DNA of 64,000 bases from assembly GCF_026810505.1 (NCBI RefSeq), contig NZ_CP101750.1, positions 7,180,515-7,244,514 on the forward strand. The letters are read 5' to 3'. Each line of letters opens with the position of its first letter. The first letter of the stretch is position 1. Below the pieces are notes generated by a model. The model worked only from the letters and a program-made list of their open reading frames with translations. It did no database searches and had not been told where the DNA came from. Position numbers and translations under genes: made by a program. Below are positions 24,813-34,291 of the stretch, piece after piece. This stretch comes from Streptomyces sp. Je 1-369. GTDB taxonomy: Bacteria > Actinomycetota > Actinomycetes > Streptomycetales > Streptomycetaceae.

Positions 24813-25256
24813 ATGACCGAGCCCTTGCCCGCACAGCCGGTACCCGACCCCCTCGACCTCGCCATGGCCCGGAAGGTCCTGGAGGCCCAGCCGTTCAGCC
24901 GTCTCGTGCGGGCCCGCATCACGCGGTTCGGTGAGGGCGCGGCCACGCTGGAGATCGGGGTCCGCGACGAGCTCCGGCAGCAGAACGGCTTCCTGCACGG
25001 CGGCGTCCTGGCGTACGCGGCGGACAACAGCATCACGTTCGCCGCGGGCACGACGCTCGGCCCGGCCGTCCTGACGTCCGGGTTCTCCATCCAGTACGTA
25101 CGCCCCGCGACCGGCATGACCCTCATCGCGCACGCCGTCGTGGTGCACTCGGGCCGACGTCAGGCGACGGTGCGCTGCGAGCTGGTCGCGGTGGCCGAGG
25201 AGGGCACGGAGACGCTGTGCGCGATCGCGCAGGGGACGGTGCTGTCCACGGCGTGA
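24813..25256 (+). CDS. PaaI-family thioesterase (hotdog fold)
   Basis: 147 residues. The hotdog-fold signature QQNGFLHGGVLAYAADNSIT has the HGG motif with an acidic residue in the following helix, and SIQYVRPATGMTLIAHAVVV is the second strand block. The family hydrolyses acyl- or aryl-CoA thioesters. It lies 9 bp after the P450 gene, so co-expression is likely. Confidence 0.88.
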   Translation: MTEPLPAQPVPDPLDLAMARKVLEAQPFSRLVRARITRFGEGAATLEIGVRDELRQQNGFLHGGVLAYAADNSITFAAGTTLGPAVLTSGFSIQYVRPATGMTLIAHAVVVHSGRRQATVRCELVAVAEEGTETLCAIAQGTVLSTA

Positions 25257-25297
25257 GGCCTGAGTGCTCTCCACGGCGGGCTGGCTGTCACAGGCTC

Positions 25298-26314
25298 TCA
25301 GTCAGCTGAGATCCCCACGGAGATCTCCGCCATCCGCACCGGCCGCCGCTCCCGCCGCGACAGCTCGCACGCCTCCGCGATCCGCAGCGCGTGCAGCGCC
25401 TCGCGGCCGTCGCAGGGGTTCGCCCGTGCGCCGCGGACCACCTCGACGAAGGCGGCGAGCTCCGCCTCGTACGCGGGGGCGAAGCGCTCGAGGAAACCGG
25501 GCCACGGCTTGACCGGAGCGGGCGGGCCCGCCGGTTCCACGGAGGTGAGCGGCGTGCGCTCGTCCATGCCGACCGCCAACTGGTCGCGGTCACCTGCCAG
25601 TTCCATGCGGACGTCGTACCCCGCGCCGTTGCAGCGCGTCGCGGTGGCCGTGGCGAGCGTGCCGTCGTCCAGGGTCAGCACCGCGGCCGCCGTGTCGACG
25701 TCGCCCGCGTCGCGGAACATCGCGGGTCCCGCGTCGGACCCGGTCGCGTAGACCACCGTGACCTCGCGCCCCGTCACCCACCGCAGGATGTCGAAGTCGT
25801 GGACGAGGCAGTCGCGGTAGAGGCCGCCGGAGAGCGGCAGGTACGCGGCCGGGGGCGGCGCGGGGTCCGAAGTGATCGCCCGCACGGTGTGCAGCCGCCC
25901 GAGACGGCCCGAGCGCACCGCCTCGCGTGCCGCCGTGTACCCCGCGTCGAAGCGCCGCTGGAAGCCGAGCTGCAGCACGGTCCCCGCGGCCTCGACCTCG
26001 GCGAGGGCGGCGAGCGTGCCCGGCAGGTCGAGGGCGATGGGCTTCTCGCAGAACACGGGGAGGCCCGCACGCGCCGCTCTGCCGATGAGCTCCGCGTGCG
26101 CGGCGGTCGCTGCCGTGATCACCACGGCGTCCACCCCCGCGGCGAAGACGTCGTCCGCCGAGGACACTGCCGTCGCACCGGTCCGCGCGGCGAGGGCGGT
26201 GGCCCGGGCGGCGTCGGCGTCGGCGATCACCAGGGACGTCACGTCGGGGTGGTGGCTGAGGGCGGCCGCGTGGAAGGAGCCGATGCGGCCCGTTCCGATC
26301 AGTCCGATGCGCAT
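25298..26314 (-). CDS. Gfo/Idh/MocA-family oxidoreductase (inositol 2-dehydrogenase-like)
   Basis: 338 residues from ATG 26314 (GAGGGTGGG upstream). Rossmann motif GLIGTGRIGSFHAAAL, the family-wide PVFCEKPIALDLPGTL with the catalytic-type Lys, LQLGFQRRFDAGYTAA, GGLYRDCLVHDFDILRWVTG (Asp/His active-site pair) and a C-terminal AFVEVVRGARANPC. Best fits myo-inositol or sugar dehydrogenases using NAD(P). Its promoter has the same operator as the GntR regulator and the ABC operon 2 kb away, so it likely oxidises the imported sugar or polyol. Confidence 0.9.
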   Translation of the reverse strand: MRIGLIGTGRIGSFHAAALSHHPDVTSLVIADADAARATALAARTGATAVSSADDVFAAGVDAVVITAATAAHAELIGRAARAGLPVFCEKPIALDLPGTLAALAEVEAAGTVLQLGFQRRFDAGYTAAREAVRSGRLGRLHTVRAITSDPAPPPAAYLPLSGGLYRDCLVHDFDILRWVTGREVTVVYATGSDAGPAMFRDAGDVDTAAAVLTLDDGTLATATATRCNGAGYDVRMELAGDRDQLAVGMDERTPLTSVEPAGPPAPVKPWPGFLERFAPAYEAELAAFVEVVRGARANPCDGREALHALRIAEACELSRRERRPVRMAEISVGISAD

Positions 26315-26343
26315 GCACCCACCCTCGCGACGCCGGACGGTCC

Positions 26344-26376
26344 TGTCAATGCTTTGTCCTGACAACAGTACGTAAG
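26344..26376 (-). promoter_or_regulatory. GntR-type operator and -35 of the dehydrogenase gene
   Basis: TTGTCCTGACAA core (26354-26365, plus-strand reading) with flank CAGTACGTAAG, followed on the minus strand by TTGACA (26349-26344). The GntR and binding-protein promoters carry closely related sites. Confidence 0.68.
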
Positions 26377-26501
26377 CCGGGCCCCCGGTCCCGTAGAGCC
26401 GTCTCCAGTCGGGGCGATGGCGTGACACCATCACGAGGTGGCGTAGGTTCTTCGGCGCGGCCACCGAAGTCCGGTGAGTACACAGAGAATTGGAGCGGCC
26501 C

Positions 26502-27302
26502 ATGCACGGCGCGGGCGATCGGATCGACACCTCGACGGCACATTCGGCGCGGGTGTACGACTACATCCTGGGCGGCAAGGACCACTACCCCGTGGATGCC
26601 GCGGCGGGCGACACGATGTGCGAGCACTGGCCGGCGCTGCCGGTGCACATGCTGGAGAACCGCCGCTTCATGCACCGCGCCGGGCACTACCTGGCCAAGG
26701 AGCAGGGCATCCGCCAATTCCTCGACATAGGCACGGGGTTGCCCACGGCGCCCAACCTGCACGAGGTGGCGCAGCAGGTGGCGCCGGAGTCGCACGTGGT
26801 CTACGTGGACAACGACCCCATCGTCCTGGCCCACGCCCGCGCCCTCCTGCAGAGCACCCCCGAGGGCGCGACGGCGTACATCGACGCGGACATGCACGAC
26901 CCGGACGCCATCCTGGACAGCGCGGAGTTCCGCGAGCTGATCGACCTGAAGGAACCGGTCGGCCTGATGGTCATCGGCATCCTCCACTTCATCCTGCCCC
27001 CGGACGACCGCCGCCTGGTCCAGCGCCTCCTGGAGCCGCTCCCGTCGGGCAGCTTCCTCGCCATGACCATCGGCACCGCGGACTTCGCTCCCGGCGAGGT
27101 GGGCCGGGTGGCCGAGGAGTACGCCGCGCAGGGCATGCCGATGGCTCTGCGCGACCTGCCCACGGCCACGTCGTTCTTCGACGGCATGGAGCTGGTCGAC
27201 CCGGGTGTCACCCAGGTCCACAAGTGGCGCCCGGGCCCCGACCAGCACGGCATCGACGACAGTGCGATCGCGATGTACGGCGCGGTGGCCCGCAAGGCCT
27301 GA
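26502..27302 (+). CDS. SAM-dependent methyltransferase, PF04672 (DUF574) family
   Basis: 266 residues from ATG 26502, with GGAG 6 bp upstream. Family marks: ARVYDYILGGKDHYPVD near the N-terminus, ENRRFMHRAGHYL, SAM site FLDIGTGLPTAPNLHEVAQ, VVYVDNDPIVLAHARALL, and the C-terminal FFDGMELVDPGVTQVHKWRP. This large Streptomyces family is of unknown function and often lies near regulators. It is not obviously related to the flanking sugar genes and appears to be its own unit. Confidence 0.88.
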   Translation: MHGAGDRIDTSTAHSARVYDYILGGKDHYPVDAAAGDTMCEHWPALPVHMLENRRFMHRAGHYLAKEQGIRQFLDIGTGLPTAPNLHEVAQQVAPESHVVYVDNDPIVLAHARALLQSTPEGATAYIDADMHDPDAILDSAEFRELIDLKEPVGLMVIGILHFILPPDDRRLVQRLLEPLPSGSFLAMTIGTADFAPGEVGRVAEEYAAQGMPMALRDLPTATSFFDGMELVDPGVTQVHKWRPGPDQHGIDDSAIAMYGAVARKA

Positions 27303-27309
27303 TCCGGAA

Positions 27310-27333
27310 TTTGTCCGGACAACAGAACTTAAG
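27310..27333. promoter_or_regulatory. GntR operator, autoregulatory
   Basis: Perfect 12-bp palindrome TTGTCCGGACAA (27311-27322) followed by CAGAACTTAAG, matching 21 of 24 positions with the site upstream of the dehydrogenase. It lies 39 bp before the GntR start. Confidence 0.7.
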
Positions 27334-27371
27334 AACTACCCGTCATCATCTCCTGGGACTACGCTCGCCAC

Positions 27372-28163
27372 GTGTCCAAACCAGTCGCCAAAGCAGCTCA
27401 GGACAAGCCGGTCCAGGACCCCACCGTGGACCTCCGGCTCGGCGTCGACCGCAGCAGTCCCGTACCGCTTTACTTCCAGCTGGCCCAGCAGCTGGAAGCG
27501 GCGATCGAGCGCGGCGCCCTCACGCCCGGCAGCCTTCTCGGCAACGAGATCGAGCTCGCCGGGCGGCTGGGGCTCTCGCGGCCGACGGTGCGGCAGGCGA
27601 TCCAGTCCCTCGTCGACAAGGGGCTGCTCGTGCGGCGGCGGGGCGTCGGCACCCAGGTCGTGCACAGCCAGGTCAAGCGACCGCTCGAGCTCAGCAGTCT
27701 CTACGACGACCTGGAGGCCGCGGGGCAGCGCCCCGAGACCCGTGTGCTGCGCGCAGTCCTTGAGCCCGCCACCGCCGAGGTCGCGTCGGCGCTCGGAGTC
27801 GCCGAGGGCGACGACGTACACCTCGTCGAGCGGCTCCGGCTCGCGCACGGCGAGCCCATGGCCCACCTGCGCAACCACATCCCCACCGGCCTCCTCGACC
27901 TCGACCCGGCGCGCCTGGAGGCCACCGGGCTGTACCGCCTGATGCGCGCGGCGGGCCTCACCCTGCACAGCGCCCGCCAGTCCGTCGGTGCCCGCGCCGC
28001 CACCGCCGACGAGGCGGAACTGCTCGCCGAGCCGGTGGGCGCCCCGCTGCTCACCATGCGGCGCACCACCTTCGACGACACGGGACGCGCCGTCGAGTTC
28101 GGCTCGCACGTCTACCGCGCCTCGCGGTACTCCTTCGAGTTCCAGCTCCTCGTACGACCGTAG
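27372..28163 (+). CDS. GntR/UTRA-family regulator
   Basis: 263 residues from GTG 27372. Residues 25-100: GntR winged helix (VPLYFQLAQQLEAAIERGAL, NEIELAGRLGLSRPTVRQAI, LLVRRRGVGTQVV). Residues 105-263: UTRA effector domain (LYDDLEAAGQRPETRVLRAV, LVERLRLAHGEPMAHLRNHI, TMRRTTFDDTGRAVEFGSHV). UTRA domains bind sugar phosphates or small acids. Three promoters nearby (its own, the dehydrogenase, the binding protein) share a TGTC-type palindrome, defining a likely local regulon. Confidence 0.92.
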   Translation: MSKPVAKAAQDKPVQDPTVDLRLGVDRSSPVPLYFQLAQQLEAAIERGALTPGSLLGNEIELAGRLGLSRPTVRQAIQSLVDKGLLVRRRGVGTQVVHSQVKRPLELSSLYDDLEAAGQRPETRVLRAVLEPATAEVASALGVAEGDDVHLVERLRLAHGEPMAHLRNHIPTGLLDLDPARLEATGLYRLMRAAGLTLHSARQSVGARAATADEAELLAEPVGAPLLTMRRTTFDDTGRAVEFGSHVYRASRYSFEFQLLVRP

Positions 28164-28193
28164 AGACCGCCGTACGCGCACCCCTGGCGTCAG

Positions 28194-28241
28194 AATGTTC
28201 TGACAAACTTATTGACGGTCCCGCGCCGCCCCCGCTAGAAC
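28194..28241 (+). promoter_or_regulatory. Promoter and operator of the sugar ABC operon
   Basis: TGTTCTGACAAAC (28196-28208) is a variant of the TGTCctGACAA operator and abuts -35 TTGACG (28212-28217); -10 TAGAAC (28236-28241) follows after 18 bp. Operator upstream of a TTGAC box is the same arrangement as at the dehydrogenase gene. Confidence 0.65.
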
Positions 28242-28287
28242 TCCTCCAGCCGCACCGAGGCGGCCGGGAGACGAGGGGTGGTCCATC

Positions 28288-29319
28288 ATGCGTACATCCC
28301 GCACAGCCACGCGCACATCCCGCACGGCCAAGGGCGTCGTCAGCTGTCTGGCGGTGATCGCGCTCGCCGCAGGCTGCAGCGGCTCCGGCGGCAAGGACGA
28401 CGAGGACAAGTCCGGGGACGGCGGGAGTGGGGGCGGGGGCGGCACGGGCGTGAACACGCCCCGGCTCAAGATCGCGATGGTCACGCACTCGGGCGAGGGC
28501 GACACCTTCTGGGACATCGTCCGCAGCGGCGCCGAGCAGGCCGCCCGCAAGGACAACGTCCAGTTCCTCTACGCCAACGACAAGGAGGCCAAGGGCCAGG
28601 CCGAGCTCGTCCAGTCCTTCGTCGACAAGAAGGTCGACGGGATCGTCGTGACCCTGGCCAAGCCCGAGGCGATGCGGTCCGTCCTCGCCAAGGCGAACGC
28701 CGCCGGTATCCCCGTCGTCACGATCAACTCGGGCGGCGAGTTCTCCGAGGAGTTCGGCGCGCTCAGCCACATCGGGCAGGACGAGTCCGTGGCCGGTGAG
28801 GCCGTCGGCGACGAGCTCGACAAGCGCGGCAAGAAGAAGGCGCTCTGCGTCATCCACGAACAGGGCAACGTCTCGCTCGAACAGCGCTGCGCCGGAGTGA
28901 AGAAAAGCTTCGGCGGCTCCGTCGAGAACCTGAACGTCGAGGGGACCAACGCGCCCGCCTCCCAGTCCTCCATCAGCGCGAAGCTCCAGGCGACCAAGGG
29001 CATCGACGCGGTCGTCACCCTCGGCGCGCCCATCGCCGCGTACTCGGTGAAGGCCAAGGAGGATACGGGCAGCAAGGCCGAGATCGACACGTTCGACCTG
29101 AACGCCGAGGTCGTGAAGAGGATGAAGGCGAAGGAGGTCGGATTCGCCGTCGACCAGCAGCCCTACCTCCAGGGCTACCTCTCCGTGGACGAGCTGTGGC
29201 TCTACAAGACCAACGCCAACGTCCTGGGAGGCGGCAAGCCCGTCCTCACCGGGCCCGCCGTCGTCACCGGGAAGGACGTGCCGAAGCTGGAGAAGTACAC
29301 CGCACGCGGTACGCGATGA
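28288..29319 (+). CDS. Sugar ABC transporter substrate-binding lipoprotein, copy 1
   Basis: 343 residues. Signal peptide with lipobox LAAGC, then a Gly/Asp-rich linker and a periplasmic-binding-protein domain of the ribose/inositol type: [56 protein letters not shown] and the [20 protein letters not shown] hinge. It delivers a sugar or polyol to the permease encoded downstream. First of two tandem paralogues (about two-thirds identical by eye). The operon is preceded by a GntR-type operator. Confidence 0.92.
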   Translation: MRTSRTATRTSRTAKGVVSCLAVIALAAGCSGSGGKDDEDKSGDGGSGGGGGTGVNTPRLKIAMVTHSGEGDTFWDIVRSGAEQAARKDNVQFLYANDKEAKGQAELVQSFVDKKVDGIVVTLAKPEAMRSVLAKANAAGIPVVTINSGGEFSEEFGALSHIGQDESVAGEAVGDELDKRGKKKALCVIHEQGNVSLEQRCAGVKKSFGGSVENLNVEGTNAPASQSSISAKLQATKGIDAVVTLGAPIAAYSVKAKEDTGSKAEIDTFDLNAEVVKRMKAKEVGFAVDQQPYLQGYLSVDELWLYKTNANVLGGGKPVLTGPAVVTGKDVPKLEKYTARGTR

Positions 29320-29434
29320 ACACTCGCGGCACCCGATGGACACACACGTGATCCGCGTGGTCGATACTTGGGCGGCTGGGGCCGGGGATCCGGACCGGCC
29401 GCACAGAGCAGCAGAGCAAGAAGGGCACGGCGTC

Positions 29435-30454
29435 GTGGCAAGGGTGAAGACAGGGGTACGTACGGTGGGCGCCGTGCTGGTGGCGGTGCTCGGGGTCACC
29501 GCGGGACTCACCGGATGCAGCAGCACCGGTGGCAAACGCGCGGAGGACGCCCGCAAGGCGGCGACCGCCCAGGGCAAGGCGGCGGTGAACACGCCGCGGT
29601 GGACCGTCGGCATGGTGACCCACTCGGGCGACGGCGACACCTTCTGGGACATCGTCCAGAGCGGTGCCGAGCAGGCCGCCCGCAAGGACAACATCAATTT
29701 CCTCTACGCCCATGACGACGAGGCCCAGCAGCAGGCCCAGCTCGTGGACTCCTACATCGACAAGAAGGTCGACGGGATCATCGTCACGCTGGCCAAGCCG
29801 GACGCGATGAAGGGCGCCCTGGCCCGCGCCAAGAAGGCCGGTATTCCGGTGATCACCGTGAACTCCGGCTCGGCCGAGTCCAAGAAGTTCGGGGCGCTCA
29901 CCCACATCGGGCAGGACGAGACGATCGCGGGCGAGGCCGTCGGCGAGGAGCTCAACAAGCGCGGCAAGAAGAAGGCGCTCTGCATCCTGCACGAGCAGGG
30001 CAACGTCGGCCACGAGCAGCGCTGCGACGGGGCCAAGAAGACCTTCGACGGCAAGATGCAGAACCTGTACGTCACCGGCACCAACATGCCCGACGTGCAG
30101 TCCTCCGTCGAGGCCCGGCTCCAGACGGACAAGTCCATCGACGCCGTCGTCACGCTCGGCGCGCCCTTCGCGGACACCGCGGTGAAGGCCGCGGACAGCG
30201 CGGGCAGCAAGGCGGAGATCGACACCTTCGACCTGAACGAGACGGTCGCGGCCGGCCTGAAGTCCGGCGACCTCGGCTTCGCCGTCGACCAGCAGCCCTA
30301 CCTCCAGGGCTACCAGGCCGTCGACCTGCTCTGGCTGTACAAGTACAACGCCGACGTCCTCGGCGGTGGCAGGCCCGTCCTCACAGGACCGCAGATCATC
30401 ACCAAGGACCAGGCCGCCGAGCTGGAGGAATACGCGAAGCGAGGGACCCGATGA
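29435..30454 (+). CDS. Sugar ABC transporter substrate-binding lipoprotein, copy 2
   Basis: 339 residues from GTG 29435 (AAGGG site upstream); the open frame reaches 33 codons further but lacks a signal there. Lipobox LTGC, then the same fold as copy 1: [56 protein letters not shown]. The linker between lipobox and domain differs fully from copy 1. Overlaps the permease by 4 bases, so it is the copy most tightly coupled to the transporter. The pair may widen substrate range or affinity (inference). Confidence 0.92.
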   Translation: MARVKTGVRTVGAVLVAVLGVTAGLTGCSSTGGKRAEDARKAATAQGKAAVNTPRWTVGMVTHSGDGDTFWDIVQSGAEQAARKDNINFLYAHDDEAQQQAQLVDSYIDKKVDGIIVTLAKPDAMKGALARAKKAGIPVITVNSGSAESKKFGALTHIGQDETIAGEAVGEELNKRGKKKALCILHEQGNVGHEQRCDGAKKTFDGKMQNLYVTGTNMPDVQSSVEARLQTDKSIDAVVTLGAPFADTAVKAADSAGSKAEIDTFDLNETVAAGLKSGDLGFAVDQQPYLQGYQAVDLLWLYKYNADVLGGGRPVLTGPQIITKDQAAELEEYAKRGTR

Positions 30455-31506
30455 CCGCGACAGCACCGGCACCCGCCCCGGGCGACAGGACCGACGAGCG
30501 GCTCGTCAAGACCTCGCCGCTGAAGAAACTGATGGGCCGCCCCGAGCTCGGCTCGGTCGTCGGTGCCATCGCCGTCTTCATCTTCTTCTCGTTCATCGCG
30601 GACAGCTTCCTCCAGGCCTCCAGCCTCGCGACGGTCCTGTACGCCGCCTCGACCCTCGGCATCATGGCGGTGCCGGTGGCGCTGCTGATGATCGGCGGCG
30701 AGTTCGACCTGTCGGCGGGCGTCCTCGTGACGACCTCCGCCCTGGTCTCGTCGATGTTCAGCTACCAGATGACGGCGAACGTCTGGGTCGGCGTCGGCGT
30801 CTCGCTGCTCGTCACCCTCGCCATCGGCGTCTTCAACGGCGTCATGCTGACCCGCACGGACCCGCCGAGCTTCATCATCACGCTCGGCACGTTCCTGATG
30901 CTGACCGGCATGAACCTCGGCTTCACCAAGATGATCAGCGGCACGGTCTCCACCAAGTCGATCTCCGACATGGAGGGCTTCACCTCCGCCAAGAAGATCT
31001 TCGCCGAGACGATCACGATCGGCGGCGTCGGCTTCAAGGTCACGATCCTCTGGTGGCTCGCGCTGATCGTGGTCGCCACATGGATCCTGCTGCGCACCCG
31101 CGTCGGCAACTGGATCTTCGCGGTGGGCGGCGGCGAGGACGCGGCCCGCGCGGTCGGCGTCCCGGTCGCCAAGACGAAGATCGGCCTCTACATGGGCGTC
31201 GCGTTCGGCGCCTGGATCTCCGGCCAGCACCTGCTGTTCTCGTACGACACCGTGCAGTCCGGCGAGGGTGTCGGCAACGAACTGATCTACATCGTCGCGG
31301 CCGTCATCGGCGGCTGCCTCATCACCGGTGGCTACGGCTCCGCGGTCGGTGCGGCCGTCGGTGCGCTGATCTTCGGCATGGTCAGCAAGGGCATCGTGTA
31401 CGCCGAGTGGAACTCGGACTGGTTCAAGTTCTTCCTCGGCGTGATGCTGCTCCTCGCCACCCTGCTCAACCACTGGGTCCGCAAGCGCGCGGAGGCGACG
31501 AAGTGA
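30451..31506 (+). CDS. Sugar ABC transporter permease (RbsC-like)
   Basis: 351 residues with eight to ten membrane helices, for example [60 protein letters not shown] and [20 protein letters not shown]. The GGEFDLSAG and IITLGTF segments are typical of the BPD_transp_2 (ribose/xylose/inositol) class. Works as a homodimer with the ATPase encoded next. Overlaps both neighbours by 4 bases. Confidence 0.93.
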   Translation: MTATAPAPAPGDRTDERLVKTSPLKKLMGRPELGSVVGAIAVFIFFSFIADSFLQASSLATVLYAASTLGIMAVPVALLMIGGEFDLSAGVLVTTSALVSSMFSYQMTANVWVGVGVSLLVTLAIGVFNGVMLTRTDPPSFIITLGTFLMLTGMNLGFTKMISGTVSTKSISDMEGFTSAKKIFAETITIGGVGFKVTILWWLALIVVATWILLRTRVGNWIFAVGGGEDAARAVGVPVAKTKIGLYMGVAFGAWISGQHLLFSYDTVQSGEGVGNELIYIVAAVIGGCLITGGYGSAVGAAVGALIFGMVSKGIVYAEWNSDWFKFFLGVMLLLATLLNHWVRKRAEATK

Positions 31507-32336
31507 CCACGGACATGACGAAGACCGACGCGGTCCCCGAGGACGGGGGCGGGCGCACGCCGCTCGTCGAGCTCGACGACGTCAGCAAGTACTACGGCAA
31601 CATCCGCGCGCTCGAAGGCGTCTCCCTCGAAGTGCACGCGGGGGAGATCTCGTGCGTGCTCGGCGACAACGGCGCGGGCAAGTCGACCCTCATCAAGATC
31701 ATCGCCGGGTTGCACAGGAACGACTCCGGCTCCTTCACGATCGAGGGCGAGGAGGCGCGGTTCGCCACGCCGCGCGAGGCGCTGGACCGGGGCATCGCCA
31801 CGGTCTACCAGGACCTGGCCGTGGTCCCCCTCATGCCGGTCTGGCGGAACTTCTTCCTCGGCTCCGAGCCGACGAAGGGGTCCGGCCCCTTCCGCCGCAT
31901 GGACGTCGACTTGATGCGGGCGACGACCCACGCGGAGCTGCTCCGCATGGGCATCGACCTGCGCGACGTCGACCAGCCCATCGGTACGCTCTCCGGCGGC
32001 GAGCGGCAGTGCGTGGCCATCGCGCGCGCCGTCTACTTCGGCGCGAAGGTCCTCGTCCTGGACGAGCCGACGGCGGCGCTCGGCGTGAAGCAGTCCGGGG
32101 TCGTCCTCAAGTACGTGGCCGCGGCGCGGGACGCGGGCCTCGGCGTGGTCCTCATCACGCACAATCCCCACCACGCGTACCTGGTCGGCGACCGCTTCGT
32201 CCTCCTCAAGCGCGGTGCGATGTCCGGCAGCTACACCCGCGACGAGATCACCCTCGACGAACTGACCCGCCAGATGGCGGGCGGCAGCGAACTCGACGAC
32301 CTCCGTCACGAACTGGAGGGCCGGGGGCCCGCCTGA
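31503..32336 (+). CDS. Sugar ABC transporter ATP-binding protein, single-domain
   Basis: 277 residues from GTG 31503. One complete ATPase domain: Walker [20 protein letters not shown]-loop [19 protein letters not shown], signature [17 protein letters not shown], Walker [12 protein letters not shown] and switch [11 protein letters not shown]. RbsA-type partners of such permeases usually have two fused ATPase domains (about 500 residues); this one has only one and must act as a homodimer. That half-size form is known in some actinobacterial operons. Confidence 0.93.
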   Translation: MTTDMTKTDAVPEDGGGRTPLVELDDVSKYYGNIRALEGVSLEVHAGEISCVLGDNGAGKSTLIKIIAGLHRNDSGSFTIEGEEARFATPREALDRGIATVYQDLAVVPLMPVWRNFFLGSEPTKGSGPFRRMDVDLMRATTHAELLRMGIDLRDVDQPIGTLSGGERQCVAIARAVYFGAKVLVLDEPTAALGVKQSGVVLKYVAAARDAGLGVVLITHNPHHAYLVGDRFVLLKRGAMSGSYTRDEITLDELTRQMAGGSELDDLRHELEGRGPA

Positions 32337-32449
32337 CGGGTGGGGGTGCTGTGTCAGGGGCGCGGGGGAGGCCGATCCCCGTACCCCGTCACGCGCCCCG
32401 CGAGATCCCGTTGTGCGCGCCCCCGCGAGCGTGAGGCAGAATCGCCGCA

Positions 32450-33607
32450 ATGAGCACCTACCGCGACCTCGCGCACCGCGGCTCCGCACGAGCCACCGTT
32501 CTGCGGACCGTGGGCACCCGCGAACGCCGATCACATCTGACGGCGCCCCGCGTCAACACCGTCGGCATCGACATCGGCGGCACCAAGGTGATGGCGGGCG
32601 TCGTCGACCCCGACGGCAACATCCTGGAGACCCTCCGCACGGAGACCCCGGACAAGTCCAAGAGCCCCAGGGTCGTCGAGGACACCATCGTCGAGCTGGT
32701 CCTCGACCTGTCCGACCGCCACGACGTGCACGCCGTCGGCATCGGCGCCGCGGGCTGGGTCGACGCGGACCGCAACCGCGTGCTCTTCGCCCCCCACCTG
32801 TCCTGGCGCAACGAACCCCTGCGGGACCGGATCTCGGGCCGCCTCGCCGTGCCCGTCATGGTCGACAACGACGCGAACACCGCCGCCTGGGCGGAGTGGC
32901 GCTTCGGCGCGGGCCGCGGCGAGGACCACCTGGTCATGATCACCCTCGGCACCGGCATCGGCGGCGCGATCCTGGAGGACGGCGCCGTCAAGCGCGGCAA
33001 GTTCGGTGTCGCGGGCGAGTTCGGGCATATGCAGGTCGTCCCCGGCGGCCACCGCTGCCCGTGCGGCAACCGCGGCTGCTGGGAGCAGTACAGCTCGGGC
33101 AACGCCCTGGTCAGGGAGGCCCGCGAGCTCGCCGCCGCGGACTCCCCGGTCGCGTACGGCATCATCGAGCGTGTGAAGGGCAACGTCCCCGACATCACGG
33201 GCCCCCTCATCACCGAGCTGGCCCGCGAGGGCGACGCGATGTGCGTCGAACTGCTCCAGGACATCGGCCAGTGGCTCGGCGTCGGCATCGCCAACCTCGC
33301 CGCCGCCCTCGACCCCTCCTGCTTCGTGATCGGCGGCGGCGTCAGCGCCGCCGACGACCTCCTGATCGGCCCGGCCCGCGACGCGTTCCGTCGCCACCTG
33401 ACCGGCCGCGGCTACCGCCCCGAGGCCCGCATCGCCCGCGCCCAGCTCGGCCCCGAGGCCGGCATGGTGGGCGCCGCCGACCTGGCCCGCCTGGTCGCCC
33501 GCCGCTTCCGCCGCGCCAACCGGCGCCGCGTGGAGCGCTACGAACGCTATGAGCGCTACGCCGAGGCGCGCCGCACCGACGACCGCACATCCCAGGGAAC
33601 CCAGTAG
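32450..33607 (+). CDS. ROK-family sugar kinase
   Basis: 385 residues. Phosphate-binding VGIDIGGTKVMAGVV, sugar-binding MVDNDANTAAWAEWRFGAG, adenosine motif MITLGTGIGGAIL, GEFGHMQVVPGGHRCP with the catalytic-region His, and the zinc cluster CPCGNRGCWEQY. A 40-residue N-terminal extension precedes the kinase and could hide a later start. ROK kinases phosphorylate glucose, allose or related sugars. Placed 113 bp after the ABC genes, it probably activates the imported sugar. The gene order is reminiscent of the S. coelicolor SCO6257-SCO6260 region as I remember it. Confidence 0.9.
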   Translation: MSTYRDLAHRGSARATVLRTVGTRERRSHLTAPRVNTVGIDIGGTKVMAGVVDPDGNILETLRTETPDKSKSPRVVEDTIVELVLDLSDRHDVHAVGIGAAGWVDADRNRVLFAPHLSWRNEPLRDRISGRLAVPVMVDNDANTAAWAEWRFGAGRGEDHLVMITLGTGIGGAILEDGAVKRGKFGVAGEFGHMQVVPGGHRCPCGNRGCWEQYSSGNALVREARELAAADSPVAYGIIERVKGNVPDITGPLITELAREGDAMCVELLQDIGQWLGVGIANLAAALDPSCFVIGGGVSAADDLLIGPARDAFRRHLTGRGYRPEARIARAQLGPEAGMVGAADLARLVARRFRRANRRRVERYERYERYAEARRTDDRTSQGTQ

Positions 33608-34219
33608 ATGACCGTGCCACGCCAGCCCTCGTCCCCGGACCACCCCGGCGCCCCCGAGCCGCCGGACGGGGAGGGGGGCCCGGCCCGCAAGACCGAGGCC
33701 CGCAGCCACATGATCCGCCGCCGCTGGCTGACGGCGATCATCATCGTGCTGCTCATCGGCGTGCCCGCCGGCTACCTGGTGATCTCCGCGAACCAGAGCC
33801 GCAACAGCGGTCGCGACAAGGAGGACAAGTACTCCGCGACGGGCCTCACCGCGGGCTGGCCCTCCCGGGTGCAGCGACGCCTGTACGACGTACCGGTGCA
33901 GCCGTACTCCGAAGAGGTCGCCTACTACGAGACGAACAACTGGCGCACCAGCCGTCTCTACGTCCAGTTCCTCACCAGCAACGAGGGCCTCACCAGGTTC
34001 CTCCAGCAGATCGGCAGCAAAGAGAGCGCCTTCAAAGCCGACGACATCACCATCAGCAAGCGCGACCAGAACGTCGTCGGCTGGGAGTTCACGGGCCCCG
34101 GCCCCTGGTACGGCCTCACCCACACGCAGAAGGACCCGGCGCCGACCCTGGACGTCGTCGTGGACCGCTCGAACGCGCGGCACCCGATGGTGTACGTGGT
34201 CTCTACGACGACGCCCTGA
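33608..34219 (+). CDS. Single-pass membrane protein, extracytoplasmic domain of unknown function
   Basis: 203 residues, starting immediately after the kinase stop. A Pro/Gly-rich cytosolic N-terminus (about 35 residues), one membrane helix (LTAIIIVLLIGVPAGYLVIS) and a 140-residue outer domain (VQRRLYDVPVQPYSEEVAYY, NNWRTSRLYVQFLTSNEGLT, NVVGWEFTGPGPWYGLTHTQ). No family recognised. Likely co-transcribed with the kinase, but no functional link is evident. Confidence 0.75.
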   Translation: MTVPRQPSSPDHPGAPEPPDGEGGPARKTEARSHMIRRRWLTAIIIVLLIGVPAGYLVISANQSRNSGRDKEDKYSATGLTAGWPSRVQRRLYDVPVQPYSEEVAYYETNNWRTSRLYVQFLTSNEGLTRFLQQIGSKESAFKADDITISKRDQNVVGWEFTGPGPWYGLTHTQKDPAPTLDVVVDRSNARHPMVYVVSTTTP

Positions 34220-34291
34220 ACCAGACTGCGGCTTTGTGAAGATCAAGGCGATCTCCGGTGTGCCGCCACCCGTCTTTCCTACCGTGAGGCC

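Noticed and set aside
23660..25274. Long minus-strand open frames over the P450 and thioesterase genes
   Set aside because: They are antisense shadows caused by high GC; the plus-strand products have clear family motifs.
29336..29434. N-terminal extension of the second binding protein
   Set aside because: It would bury the lipoprotein signal peptide; GTG 29435 gives a proper signal and has a ribosome site.
32358..32400. GGGGCGCG...CGCGCCCC hairpin between the ABC ATPase and kinase genes
   Set aside because: The stem is interrupted and the loop is long; too weak to call a terminator in sequence this GC-rich.
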